This document shows, piece by piece, positions 41,257 to 48,962 of a DNA stretch of 64,000 bases. Location: positions 1 through 64,000 of the forward strand of contig DEUB01000012.1 of NCBI GenBank assembly GCA_002362385.1, read 5' to 3'. The notes beneath the pieces are model-generated. The model was given only the letters and a program-made list of their open reading frames with translations, ran no database searches and was not told the origin of the DNA. This DNA comes from Lachnospiraceae bacterium UBA3273 (GTDB lineage: Bacteria; Bacillota; Clostridia; Lachnospirales; Lachnospiraceae). The position numbers were made by a program, and so were the translations under genes. Within the stretch, counting starts at the first letter, position 1. Every line of letters starts with the position of its first letter.

Positions 41257-42104
41257 AACGTTTCTCCTTTCACTTTTAACATGATGATGTCGTCGATGCT
41301 GCCTTTTTCCACGATGATGTCCGGATAGTTTTCCAGATAAAACTGTTTTTGGGCGGTCAGGCAGCGGTAGCCGTAGCTTTCCTTTAAAACGCTTATAATA
41401 TATTTTTTGTCCAGTTTTTCATATTGTTTTTCGTCCACTTTTAAGGAGGCGTAATCCGATAAAAGCACATCCGTATCCTCGTGGAGGATGACTTTTCCGT
41501 CGCAGATAAAGTAAATATCATCGCAAAGCCCTTCCAGATCCGTGGAAATGTGGGAACTGATCAGGATGGCATGGCTTTCGTCTTCCATATAATCACGGAG
41601 CATATTCAGAACCTCGTCTCTTGCCACGACATCCAGGCCTGCGGTAGGCTCATCCAGGATCAGAAGCTTTGCGTCATGGCTCAATGCCACCAGTACTTTC
41701 AGCTTTGCACTCATTCCTGTGGAAAATTCCTTGATCTGTTTATCTAAGGGGAGACCGAAACGGTTACAGCGTTCCGTAAAGTCCTTCTTGTCAAATTTGT
41801 CATACATGGCGCTCATAACGGGAATGATCTTGCCAATCGTAAGATAACCGGAAAAGCCGCTGTCTGCAAGAACGATGGAAATATCCTGCTTATCCCTGTT
41901 TGTTAAAGAGGTATGGGGCTTGCCGAATACGTTTATCTCCCCGCCGTCAATGTGAATAAGGTCCAGAATGGACTTAAAGGTGGTGCTTTTGCCTGCTCCG
42001 TTCTGCCCGATCAGGCCGGTAACGCATCCCGCATCTAAGGACAGGGAGCAGTCCAGTTTGAAGTTATCATATTGTTTTAAAACATTTTTCATTTCTAAAA
42101 TCAT
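41253..42104 (-). CDS. ABC transporter ATPase of the GntR-regulated operon
   Basis: A 283-residue ATPase with Walker A GQNGAGKST, signature FSTGMSAKLK (degenerate, T for the usual G after S), Walker B LLILDEPTAGLD and the H-loop ISSHISTD. The C-terminal extension of about 70 residues is typical of the YtrB/BcrA type. It partners with the permease encoded downstream. Confidence 0.92.
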   Translation of the reverse strand: MILEMKNVLKQYDNFKLDCSLSLDAGCVTGLIGQNGAGKSTTFKSILDLIHIDGGEINVFGKPHTSLTNRDKQDISIVLADSGFSGYLTIGKIIPVMSAMYDKFDKKDFTERCNRFGLPLDKQIKEFSTGMSAKLKVLVALSHDAKLLILDEPTAGLDVVARDEVLNMLRDYMEDESHAILISSHISTDLEGLCDDIYFICDGKVILHEDTDVLLSDYASLKVDEKQYEKLDKKYIISVLKESYGYRCLTAQKQFYLENYPDIIVEKGSIDDIIMLKVKGETL

Positions 42105-42478
42105 AATGTTTCCTCCAGAATCATATCAAATGTCTCTTTTATTTCCTGATTTGTCATGCCGCAGCTTCTGCCCTTCTGAATGGCCATTTCCAGATCGGCT
42201 TCTACCTGCTTTCGCATCTCTTCCAGGATCAGGTCGCGGTTTGCCGGAGCTACAAAGCTTCCTTTACCGTGCACAGTAATGATAAAGCCCTCTTCCTCCA
42301 GACAGTCATAGGCTTTTTTAGCCGTCAATGCGCTGATCTTTAAATCCTTGGAAAGTGTTCGGACAGAAGGAAGTATTTCCTCTTCTTTTAGTTCGCCTGT
42401 CATAACAGCTCTTTTGATCTGTTCTACGATCTGTTCATATATGGGCTGCATGGACGAGTTGTTGATCATTAATTTCAT
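42101..42478 (-). CDS. GntR-family regulator, YtrA-type
   Basis: A 125-residue regulator: winged helix (about 8-75) with PIYEQIVEQIKRAVMTGEL, LPSVRTLSKDLKISALTAKKAY and GFIITVHGKGSFV (shown in parts), then a short helical tail, the small YtrA form. The ATG at 42478 has GGAGG eight bases upstream; an earlier in-frame start is rejected. It overlaps the ATPase gene by four bases and a perfect dyad covers its own -35 region, indicating autorepression. Confidence 0.94.
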   Translation of the reverse strand: MKLMINNSSMQPIYEQIVEQIKRAVMTGELKEEEILPSVRTLSKDLKISALTAKKAYDCLEEEGFIITVHGKGSFVAPANRDLILEEMRKQVEADLEMAIQKGRSCGMTNQEIKETFDMILEETL

Positions 42479-42502
42479 TTGTATTCCCTCCATCTGATAA
42501 AC

Positions 42503-42537
42503 AGTGTATAACAGTATTAAACAGTTGTCAACTGTTT
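42503..42537 (-). promoter_or_regulatory. Promoter and operator of the GntR-ABC operon
   Basis: On the minus strand TTGACA (42531-42526), 17-base spacer, TACACT (42508-42503). The perfect dyad AAACAGTT-N3-AACTGTTT (42519-42537) covers the -35 box, and further ACAGT half-sites lie between -35 and -10. A bound YtrA-type dimer would shut off the promoter. Confidence 0.7.
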
Positions 42538-42585
42538 CATAGCAAAAAATATTTTTTGTACAAAATTAATAATAAACAGGGCGTA

Positions 42586-42642
42586 TAGGAAAGTATTTCC
42601 TACCCCTTATCTATTGTCAAAAATGAAAAAAGAAAATAAAAT
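42586..42642 (+). promoter_or_regulatory. Candidate promoter of the XrtG locus with upstream dyad
   Basis: TTGTCA (42614-42619), 17-base spacer, TAAAAT (42637-42642). Just upstream TAGGAAA-GTA-TTTCCTA (42586-42602) is a perfect dyad that could bind an activator. Confidence 0.45.
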
Positions 42643-42694
42643 AAGAGTAGGAAACAAAAAGCAGGAAGAACGGTAAATCCGGGAAGAATCATCT

Positions 42695-43156
42695 ATGTTT
42701 CAATATTACAGATATAAATATTATTTTAATGCAGGGCACAGCTTTTACAATGACAGGGAAAATGCCCATACCCATACCTTTACTGTGGGCCTGTATATCG
42801 GAGGCGTTGAAAAGGGAAGGGACATTCCCTTCTTTGAGATAGATGCCATAGCAAAGGCATACTTTACAAACTTTAAAGGGGTATACTTAAACGATATGCC
42901 GGAATTTGCCGGGAAGGAGCCCAATATAGAAAATATGGGAGATGTTTTTTATGAGGCTTTGCGGGTGCGGCTTGAAGAAGCGGGGCTTTCTTTGTACCAG
43001 CTGGATATCTCAGAGAATCCCCTGTGCGTCTATCAAATTTCTGACAGGATCCTTTTACCCACATCCAGTATGGATGAGAGTGGAAGGAATTTTAAACAGA
43101 TATTGGGACGAAAGAAGCAGTTGACCGCTTTAAAGCGAGGAGATGAAGAAATATGA
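42695..43156 (+). CDS. PTPS/QueD-fold protein of the XrtG locus, first copy, catalytic residues missing
   Basis: A 153-residue protein of the 6-pyruvoyl-tetrahydropterin synthase fold. The zinc histidines are present: H15 in FNAGHSF and H25/H27 in AHTHTF. YLNDMPEF matches QueD's YLNDIPGL, and the late ISENPLCVY keeps the pterin-binding glutamate. But the active-site cysteine before HxH is absent and the Asp-His pair preceding YLND in QueD is replaced by lysine and glycine. It is therefore likely a binding or structural protein. A PTPS-related family is known beside XrtG in Firmicutes (I recall TIGR03112). First gene of the unit; its stop overlaps the next start. Confidence 0.82.
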   Translation: MFQYYRYKYYFNAGHSFYNDRENAHTHTFTVGLYIGGVEKGRDIPFFEIDAIAKAYFTNFKGVYLNDMPEFAGKEPNIENMGDVFYEALRVRLEEAGLSLYQLDISENPLCVYQISDRILLPTSSMDESGRNFKQILGRKKQLTALKRGDEEI

Positions 43157-44403
43157 AAGGAAATTTTGCCATAAAGAGAAAACTGGCTGTACTGGCAGCT
43201 TTTATATTGATCTTTACAAGCCATACCGCCAATGTATTTGCAGATACCATAAGGACGCCGGATGGGGAAACGTTAGAGGTTACTACGGACGGCACTTTTA
43301 TCTATATGGATTACGAAGGTCCCTGGTCTAACTATCTGGGAACCCAGATCGGCGTGGGAGTGAACGGGGCTCCGGCAAACGGAGCCATGTCGGGGATTGT
43401 CCTGAATACGGGAAACGGCGGCGAGGACGGAAGCTTTCAGGTCTATAATGCCTGGGGGCAGCCTATTAACGGGGCGGAAGGCCGGATACAAAACCTGAAT
43501 CCCAACCCGGAATACGGCTATGAGGTAATGAAGTGGTCGGTCACGATCCCGGTAAGCGCCTATGGCGGAACAGGGATTTCCGAATTATCCTTTGAATGGA
43601 AGGGACAAAAAACGGGAGTTATTTTAAATCATGAGAATCCCGGTTCGGATACGGATTCCGGAAAAGAGGATCCGGACGGTCAGAATAAAGACGGAGAGGA
43701 CGGGTCCATTGAGGGTAAAGAGGACGGATCCGGAGCGGGCGGCGATATGAATGAGGAAATTACGGGTACGCCCATGACTCCTCCGGTCGTGACGGCAGGA
43801 CTTGCCATAGACGGATATTATGCCGACTGGTCGGGATATCCCCAAACGGAGATTACTTATCTTGGCAATAATACAAAGGCAGTCCATATCGGACAGATGG
43901 CGGTTGACGGGGACAGATTATATGCCCACTTTGCCATGAACGATCTGTATACGTCCCAGATGAGGATCCAGATCTGGAATCTCCAGATCAACGGAAATAC
44001 TTATCCTCTGCAGATACTTCCGGTAACGGGCAGCGGGGATATTGACTGGCAGAATTCCGAGACAAAATGGGGAGAGGGCACCCATAATAATTTTGATGTG
44101 TTTGTAGGGTATTACCCTTCCTGTGAAGGAAATGTAGCATTTACTGTTTACGATGAAGCCCATACGATGGAAGGTAAGGGCGATGAGATTGAATTTTCCA
44201 TCAGTCTGGACAGATTGGCAGAGATCACTGGGGTACCGGTAGACCAGATGTCTACGATCAGGCTGAGTAATCCCAATATCGGTGCGGAAGGCGTTGAAAT
44301 TTCCGGAACGCCTACGGGTCCCTGGCTTGGCGCCCTGGCTGCTTTGCTGATCGCATCGGTGTATCTGGCAAAAAGGAGAAAGGAAGAAAAAGGCTTATCA
44401 TGA
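43153..44403 (+). CDS. Surface protein with C-terminal exosortase-type sorting tail
   Basis: A 416-residue exported protein. A signal peptide (about 1-29) is followed by a first beta-rich domain (about 30-155), an acidic Gly/Asp/Glu linker (about 158-212), a second domain (about 215-380) and a C-terminal tail TPTGPWLGALAALL, then IASVYLAKRRK. A short Pro/Gly motif, a hydrophobic helix and a basic end is the pattern of exosortase substrates; in Firmicutes this type is called the Firmicu-CTERM domain (recalled as TIGR04145). The XrtG gene follows with an ATGA overlap, making it the obvious substrate. The domains themselves look carbohydrate-binding in style but are not recognised. Confidence 0.82.
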   Translation: MKGNFAIKRKLAVLAAFILIFTSHTANVFADTIRTPDGETLEVTTDGTFIYMDYEGPWSNYLGTQIGVGVNGAPANGAMSGIVLNTGNGGEDGSFQVYNAWGQPINGAEGRIQNLNPNPEYGYEVMKWSVTIPVSAYGGTGISELSFEWKGQKTGVILNHENPGSDTDSGKEDPDGQNKDGEDGSIEGKEDGSGAGGDMNEEITGTPMTPPVVTAGLAIDGYYADWSGYPQTEITYLGNNTKAVHIGQMAVDGDRLYAHFAMNDLYTSQMRIQIWNLQINGNTYPLQILPVTGSGDIDWQNSETKWGEGTHNNFDVFVGYYPSCEGNVAFTVYDEAHTMEGKGDEIEFSISLDRLAEITGVPVDQMSTIRLSNPNIGAEGVEISGTPTGPWLGALAALLIASVYLAKRRKEEKGLS

Positions 44404-44993
44404 ACTGGTTTAGTATAGTTGTTTTTATCCTTTGGATATACTTGCTGACAGTGTTAAAAAGGGGTAAGCTTGATTTCTGGTATTTCATAGCCGGCAGTGT
44501 GGGGCTGTTTATCTTTTCCGTTATCTGGATAGAGCCTGTGGCCGTCGGACCCATCCAGAAGGCTGTTGCGGCCGCCGCCGGCATTCCGGGGCGGCTGACC
44601 GGGATATATGAATCATATTTTCAAAAGGGTATTATTTTCATTTCTACGGGGGGCATGAGCCTGTCGCTTTATATCGACTTTGAATGCTCGGGAATTATCG
44701 AAACCCTGGCATTCTTTGCATTGCTATGGTTTTTTCCTGTGTATCGGTTGTATGAGAAGGTTGTTGTCAGCATTGCGGGGGGCTTACTGATCTTTGCCTC
44801 CAACGTTTTACGCATTTTTGTAATCTGCCTTGTGGTCTACTTCTTTGGGGGAGATATGTATTTTCTTGCCCATACGATCATTGGCAGGCTGGTGTTTTAT
44901 GCATGTACCATAACCCTGTATTTTTACGTATTTACCAAGTCGCAGATCATCAGACAGAAAGTGGGAGGGCTGCGGTATGAAATTCATAAGTGA
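44400..44993 (+). CDS. xrtG: Exosortase XrtG
   Basis: A 197-residue membrane protein with about six helices. The exosortase catalytic triad is visible: C96 in DFECSGIIE, R138 in ASNVLRIF and H158 in LAHTIIGRL. Exosortases cleave the C-terminal sorting tail of exported proteins and pass them on, often in step with polysaccharide export. Size, a Gram-positive host and direct neighbours (tail-bearing protein before, family-2 glycosyltransferase after) fit XrtG (recalled as TIGR03110). It overlaps both neighbours, so the three genes are translated together. Confidence 0.9.
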   Translation: MNWFSIVVFILWIYLLTVLKRGKLDFWYFIAGSVGLFIFSVIWIEPVAVGPIQKAVAAAAGIPGRLTGIYESYFQKGIIFISTGGMSLSLYIDFECSGIIETLAFFALLWFFPVYRLYEKVVVSIAGGLLIFASNVLRIFVICLVVYFFGGDMYFLAHTIIGRLVFYACTITLYFYVFTKSQIIRQKVGGLRYEIHK

Positions 44994-46386
44994 TTTTTTC
45001 AGAAGTTCTATTTTCTTCTGGGCGGCGTGGGTCATTATCCCCATTTTGATGGAAGTGCTCCCCACCGTTGCTGATTTTTTTATCCTTTTAAAGAAAAGGA
45101 TCTTTCATAAGAAGGAAGAAGAACAGGATTTCTTTCCGGAGATCACTTTGATCGTTCCGGTATATAATTCGGCGGACAGCTTATACCGCTGCATAGAATC
45201 CATCCACAATTCGGATTATGATAATGAATTGATCTATATTCTCTTAGTGAATAATATGAGTACGGATAACAGTTTTGAAGTGTTCTGCCAGTGCCAGAAA
45301 GATTTTCCGGGGCTGACCATCAACTGGGTAAATTCCAGGCAGGGAAAATCCAAAGCGCTGAATCTGGGGCTGTTTAACAGCTACGGCAAGTATATTATCC
45401 ACATTGACAGCGACGGCGTGCTGCATAAGGACGCTCTGCGCAATATGGTCCTTAAATTTGAGCAGGACCCGGGGATCCAGTGCATGACGGGAACCATCAT
45501 GACCAATCCGGAGATGATCGACAAAACAAAGGGATTTTTTAAACGGCAGTTTCGGAAACTGGAATTTTTTGAATACTGTCAGGCTTTCCTGGCAGGAAGA
45601 AATTTTCAGTCGGAATTTAATAATATTTTTACACTGTCGGGGGCGTTTTCGGCCTTCCGTAAATCCTCCATTTTAAAGACACAGCTTTATAATACCGAAA
45701 CAGTGTGCGAGGATACCCACGTAACCTTTCAGATCCGCGATATGAGAAAGGAAAGGGTGGCGCTTTGCAGCGACGCTATTTTCTTTGTGGACCCTATCGA
45801 GGACATGAACAGGCTTTATATCCAGAGACAGAGGTGGCAGCGCGGGGAGCTGGAAGTCATGCATATGTTTAAGAAGGAAAGGATGAGTGCGGTAAAAGGG
45901 TTTTTATCCAGCTTTATCATCCGCCTTGTCATGTTTGACCACACCTTTGCCTTCCCCAGGATGATATGGTATTTTGCCCTGATCTGCCTTGGGTTCATTA
46001 ATTACCCTTTCAGCCTTATCATACAGTCGGTTTTTGTTATGTATCTTTTGTATGTATTTTCTTCGGTATTACTGTATTTGTGCATTGTCATGTTTTTATG
46101 GAAATTCAAAGATCTCAGGAAGTATTATGCAAGAAAATGGTATCTGGTGTTTTTCCTGCCCCTGTACAATTTCCTTATTTTCTGGTTCCGCTTTGCAGGG
46201 ATCATCAACTCCATAAAAGGAGCCTCCACTTGGAAAATGAGGAATTTTACGGAAGAAAAAGAAGTGGTAAAAAAAATCGTAAAAAAAGATTTCCTCTGGT
46301 TTACCACCTTGTTAGAGGTTTTGAGAAGGGAAGTTAATGTGCAGGATGGGGAGCAGGCAGAAGCGCTGCAGGATCAGGCGACCTGA
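44977..46386 (+). CDS. XrtG-associated family-2 glycosyltransferase, membrane-bound
   Basis: A 469-residue processive-type glycosyltransferase. An N-terminal helix (about 12-36), the GT2 domain (TLIVPVYNSADSL, IDSD metal motif, EDTHVTF) and the QRQRWQRGE motif typical of cellulose/hyaluronan-synthase-like enzymes are followed by four C-terminal helices. The family placed beside XrtG is recalled as TIGR03111. It would build or export a polymer across the membrane. Its ATG lies 17 bases inside the xrtG gene after GGGAGG. Sugar specificity cannot be read. Confidence 0.9.
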   Translation: MKFISDFFRSSIFFWAAWVIIPILMEVLPTVADFFILLKKRIFHKKEEEQDFFPEITLIVPVYNSADSLYRCIESIHNSDYDNELIYILLVNNMSTDNSFEVFCQCQKDFPGLTINWVNSRQGKSKALNLGLFNSYGKYIIHIDSDGVLHKDALRNMVLKFEQDPGIQCMTGTIMTNPEMIDKTKGFFKRQFRKLEFFEYCQAFLAGRNFQSEFNNIFTLSGAFSAFRKSSILKTQLYNTETVCEDTHVTFQIRDMRKERVALCSDAIFFVDPIEDMNRLYIQRQRWQRGELEVMHMFKKERMSAVKGFLSSFIIRLVMFDHTFAFPRMIWYFALICLGFINYPFSLIIQSVFVMYLLYVFSSVLLYLCIVMFLWKFKDLRKYYARKWYLVFFLPLYNFLIFWFRFAGIINSIKGASTWKMRNFTEEKEVVKKIVKKDFLWFTTLLEVLRREVNVQDGEQAEALQDQAT

Positions 46387-46467
46387 CAAAAATAGCGGAA
46401 GCATGCGACTTGACAAAAATGGCGGGATCAGGCGGAGTGTAAGACAAGGATTAAAAAAAGGAGAGAA

Positions 46468-46490
46468 GGTTGAAAGAAAATCTTTCAATC
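46468..46490. repeat. Palindromic element, copy 2 of the GGTTGAAAGAAAAT type
   Basis: GGTTGAAAG pairs with CTTTCAATC around AAAAT (one G-U pair). It shares GGTTGAAAGAAAAT and TTTCAA with 23286-23310. Confidence 0.6.
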
Positions 46491-46499
46491 TTGAATTGA

Positions 46500-46535
46500 G
46501 GGTCAAATGAACATGCAAGCATGTTCGTTTGACCC
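46500..46535. repeat. Long palindromic element, copy 1 of the GGGTCAAATGAACATGC type
   Basis: A 17-bp stem (46500-46516 with 46519-46535) with a two-base loop and one G-U pair. The same left arm recurs exactly at 51463-51479, again before a gene of this cluster. Confidence 0.8.
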
Positions 46536-46573
46536 ATGGAGATAAAAATATAGATAGAAATGGAGACAGTGAT

Positions 46574-47362
46574 ATGGATAAGAATGTAGATAAAAATTCA
46601 GGTAAAAAGCTGTATGTTGTGCTTCCCGCCTATAATGAGGAAGAAAATGTGGAAATTATGGTAAAGGGATGGCTTCATTACAAAGAGCGGATCTTTGAGA
46701 GATTCCGTCTGGGAATGGAAATCGTTATCGTCAATGACGGAAGCGGCGATAGAACAAAGGAAATCGGCGAGAAAATGGAAAAATGCTTTCCGGAATGTCG
46801 TCTTATAAACCATTCCGTCAATAAAGGGCTTGGGGAAGCGTTGAAAACAGGGCTTTTCTATGCCAAAGAAAAGGAGGACTGCGGTTGCGTCTGCGTTATG
46901 GACTGCGACAATACCCAGAAGCCGCGGTATATCGGCAGGATGCTTTACGGCATGTACAAAAGCGGAAAAGATCCCGACGTGGTCATTGCCTCCAGATATT
47001 GCAAAGGTTCGGAAGTTTTTGGCGTGGCGGGACACAGGCTTTTGACCAGCCAGGGAGCGCGTTTTGTATACCAGCTGATCTTAGGTGTTCCCGGCGTCAG
47101 GGATTATACATGCGGTTACCGGCTCTATAAAAGGGAAGCGCTTTTGGCGGCAGGAGAGTTGTATGGGGAAGGGCTGATAGAGGAAAGCGGGTTTACCTGT
47201 ATGGCCGAGCTGCTTTATAAGCTCTACCGCTCAGGGGCTTCCTTTATGGAGGTGCCTTTTTCCCTTCATTATGAGGATAAGAAGGGAACCAGTAAAATGA
47301 AAGTGCTAAAAACCGCATTAAACAGTATAAAATTAGCGATTAACCTGCGGTTTTCCCTGTAA
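46574..47362 (+). CDS. Family-2 glycosyltransferase, dolichyl-phosphate-mannose-synthase-like
   Basis: A 262-residue soluble enzyme with VVLPAYNEEENVE, IVNDGSGDRT, VMDCDNTQKP (metal motif) and ASRYCKGSE, typical of DPM1-like enzymes that load a sugar onto a polyprenyl phosphate. No membrane helices follow, so it would act at the inner face and hand the lipid-linked sugar to other proteins of the cluster. The ATG at 46574 follows GGAG; the in-frame TTG at 46529 falls in the palindromic element and is rejected. Confidence 0.88.
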   Translation: MDKNVDKNSGKKLYVVLPAYNEEENVEIMVKGWLHYKERIFERFRLGMEIVIVNDGSGDRTKEIGEKMEKCFPECRLINHSVNKGLGEALKTGLFYAKEKEDCGCVCVMDCDNTQKPRYIGRMLYGMYKSGKDPDVVIASRYCKGSEVFGVAGHRLLTSQGARFVYQLILGVPGVRDYTCGYRLYKREALLAAGELYGEGLIEESGFTCMAELLYKLYRSGASFMEVPFSLHYEDKKGTSKMKVLKTALNSIKLAINLRFSL

Positions 47363-47412
47363 GAGAGAGGAATTCGCTCCTTAAAAGGGAATAAAGTTAT
47401 GGAGAGAGTAAG

Positions 47413-48510
47413 ATGGGAAAATTAGCTTCTTTGTTTACAAACAGGGAAAAGAGAATGTCGGCGATCTTATATATGTGCCTTATTTTAACGATCATAGGCG
47501 TCGTGTTTACAGGCAGGGAATTGATAAAAAACCGTGCGGCTTATCTCGGGGAATACGAGAGAAGCCAGAGGGAGGAAACGGAGATTTTAAAAGCGGCCCT
47601 GGAAGGGCGGACGGAAGAGGAAATGACTGATTTTATCAGGAGGGCTCTTCCGGCGTCGGGAGCGCGGTGGGCCTTTCTCTATAATGATAAAGAGGTAGTC
47701 TTTGCCCAAAACGATACAACGACCCAAAATCTGGGAGCTTTAAAGGAAACGGGAGATTTTCTCGCTTATCTGAAGGAGCAGGAGGGTATTCTGACCGTCA
47801 GCGACGCTTTTTTATCTGATGAAGGGGAAAGCTGTTATATCGGCATCATTTCGGACCGTGACCATGCTTTATCGCTGGCAGGGGTTACCAGCCATGAGAT
47901 CTATATCATATTGTGTCTGTCCGCTATGACGCTGATCTTTGCAGGCGGCCTGATCTTTGTCACGGGACTTTTGAATGCAAAGGACGAAAGCCTTGTGAAA
48001 GTCCGGGGAGAGCTTGTAGAGAGAAACGAGAAGTTTGCGGAATACGAAGAGGAGCTTAGACAGGACGAAGAAGATGCAAATGAGCGTCCCCTGCGGGATG
48101 AAGGCGGGCAGATTAAAAAAGATTATTACGATAAGGATGTTTTTCAGATGCTTCTTGATAAATCTTCGGATCCGGCCCTTTTTCCCATTACCTTTATGCT
48201 TGCCAGAGTGGTAATGGAAGACCGTTATTACGGGCGTGATGAGATTTTCGGCGCTATGGATTTCATTAAGGAACGTCTGAAGAATACCCAGATACTGGCT
48301 GAACTGGGAAAAGGAAGATTTGTTGCCATTCTTTATAAGACGGAGCTTTCGGAAGCCGAAGAGCAGAAAAGGGAAATACTTTCCGCTTGGAATGGGTCGG
48401 ATAAAAGCAGGAAATTAAAACTGGAATTGAAGCTGTATCCGGTCATGGAGAGTGAAGAGCCGTCAGAGGCTTTTAAAAAGAGCGGTTTTTTTGAAAACCG
48501 GGAGGAATAG
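47413..48510 (+). CDS. Membrane protein with degenerate GGDEF-like domain
   Basis: A 365-residue protein: helix (about 17-35), extracellular domain (about 38-165), second helix (about 170-192), coiled-coil-like linker (about 200-235) and a cytoplasmic domain (about 245-360). The last reads FPITFMLARVVMEDRYYGRDEI and LAELGKGRFVAILY (shown in parts), which follows the strand-helix pattern of GGDEF domains with the signature worn to GKGRF. It would not make cyclic di-GMP but could bind nucleotides or regulate the synthase, as degenerate GGDEF proteins do in other polysaccharide systems. The assignment rests on pattern, not on a search. Confidence 0.6.
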   Translation: MGKLASLFTNREKRMSAILYMCLILTIIGVVFTGRELIKNRAAYLGEYERSQREETEILKAALEGRTEEEMTDFIRRALPASGARWAFLYNDKEVVFAQNDTTTQNLGALKETGDFLAYLKEQEGILTVSDAFLSDEGESCYIGIISDRDHALSLAGVTSHEIYIILCLSAMTLIFAGGLIFVTGLLNAKDESLVKVRGELVERNEKFAEYEEELRQDEEDANERPLRDEGGQIKKDYYDKDVFQMLLDKSSDPALFPITFMLARVVMEDRYYGRDEIFGAMDFIKERLKNTQILAELGKGRFVAILYKTELSEAEEQKREILSAWNGSDKSRKLKLELKLYPVMESEEPSEAFKKSGFFENREE

Positions 48511-48515
48511 GTTTT

Positions 48516-48962
48516 ATGCGGTATAAACAATATAAATTTAAATTTTATCTCAATGCCAGACACGCCATATACCGGGACGGCGTGATGGGACAGGTACATC
48601 CCCATACGTGGGAGATCACATTAAACGTTATAAAGGGCAGGGATGAATTTGTGGAGTTTTATGTGCTCGAACGGAAGGTGGAGGAATTTATGGAAAAATT
48701 CCAGGACCGGCTTTTAAATGATATAAAACCCTTCGACGTACTAAATCCCACGCTGGAAAACTGCTGTGAATATTTTAAGGACCGGCTTGTAGAAATCCTC
48801 AATAAAGAAGGGTGGATCTTTTTGATGATGGAAATGAGCGAGACGCCTGCGCGCTCCTATGTGATCAGCCTGATCGACGAGGGGGAAAATGCGGATACTC
48901 AGTCCCTCAATACATTGACGGATATGCTGCTAAAGGAGATCAAGAGTGCAAAGAAACAATAA
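48516..48962 (+). CDS. PTPS/QueD-fold protein of the XrtG locus, second copy, catalytic residues missing
   Basis: A 148-residue relative of the first PTPS-like protein in this cluster. Zinc histidines are H16 in NARHAIY and H28/H30 in VHPHTWEI; RLLNDIKPFDVLNPTLEN matches the QueD region around YLND, and SETPARSYV keeps the late glutamate. The catalytic cysteine and the Asp-His pair are again missing. The SD GGAGG stands nine bases before the ATG. It overlaps the next gene by 17 bases. Two inactive copies in one operon suggest a paired scaffold or ligand sensor. Confidence 0.8.
   Translation: MRYKQYKFKFYLNARHAIYRDGVMGQVHPHTWEITLNVIKGRDEFVEFYVLERKVEEFMEKFQDRLLNDIKPFDVLNPTLENCCEYFKDRLVEILNKEGWIFLMMEMSETPARSYVISLIDEGENADTQSLNTLTDMLLKEIKSAKKQ

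Noticed and set aside
41253..42104. ATPase gene considered broken because its signature reads STGMS
   Set aside because: All other ATPase motifs are intact and this variation is common in YtrB/BcrA-type ATPases.
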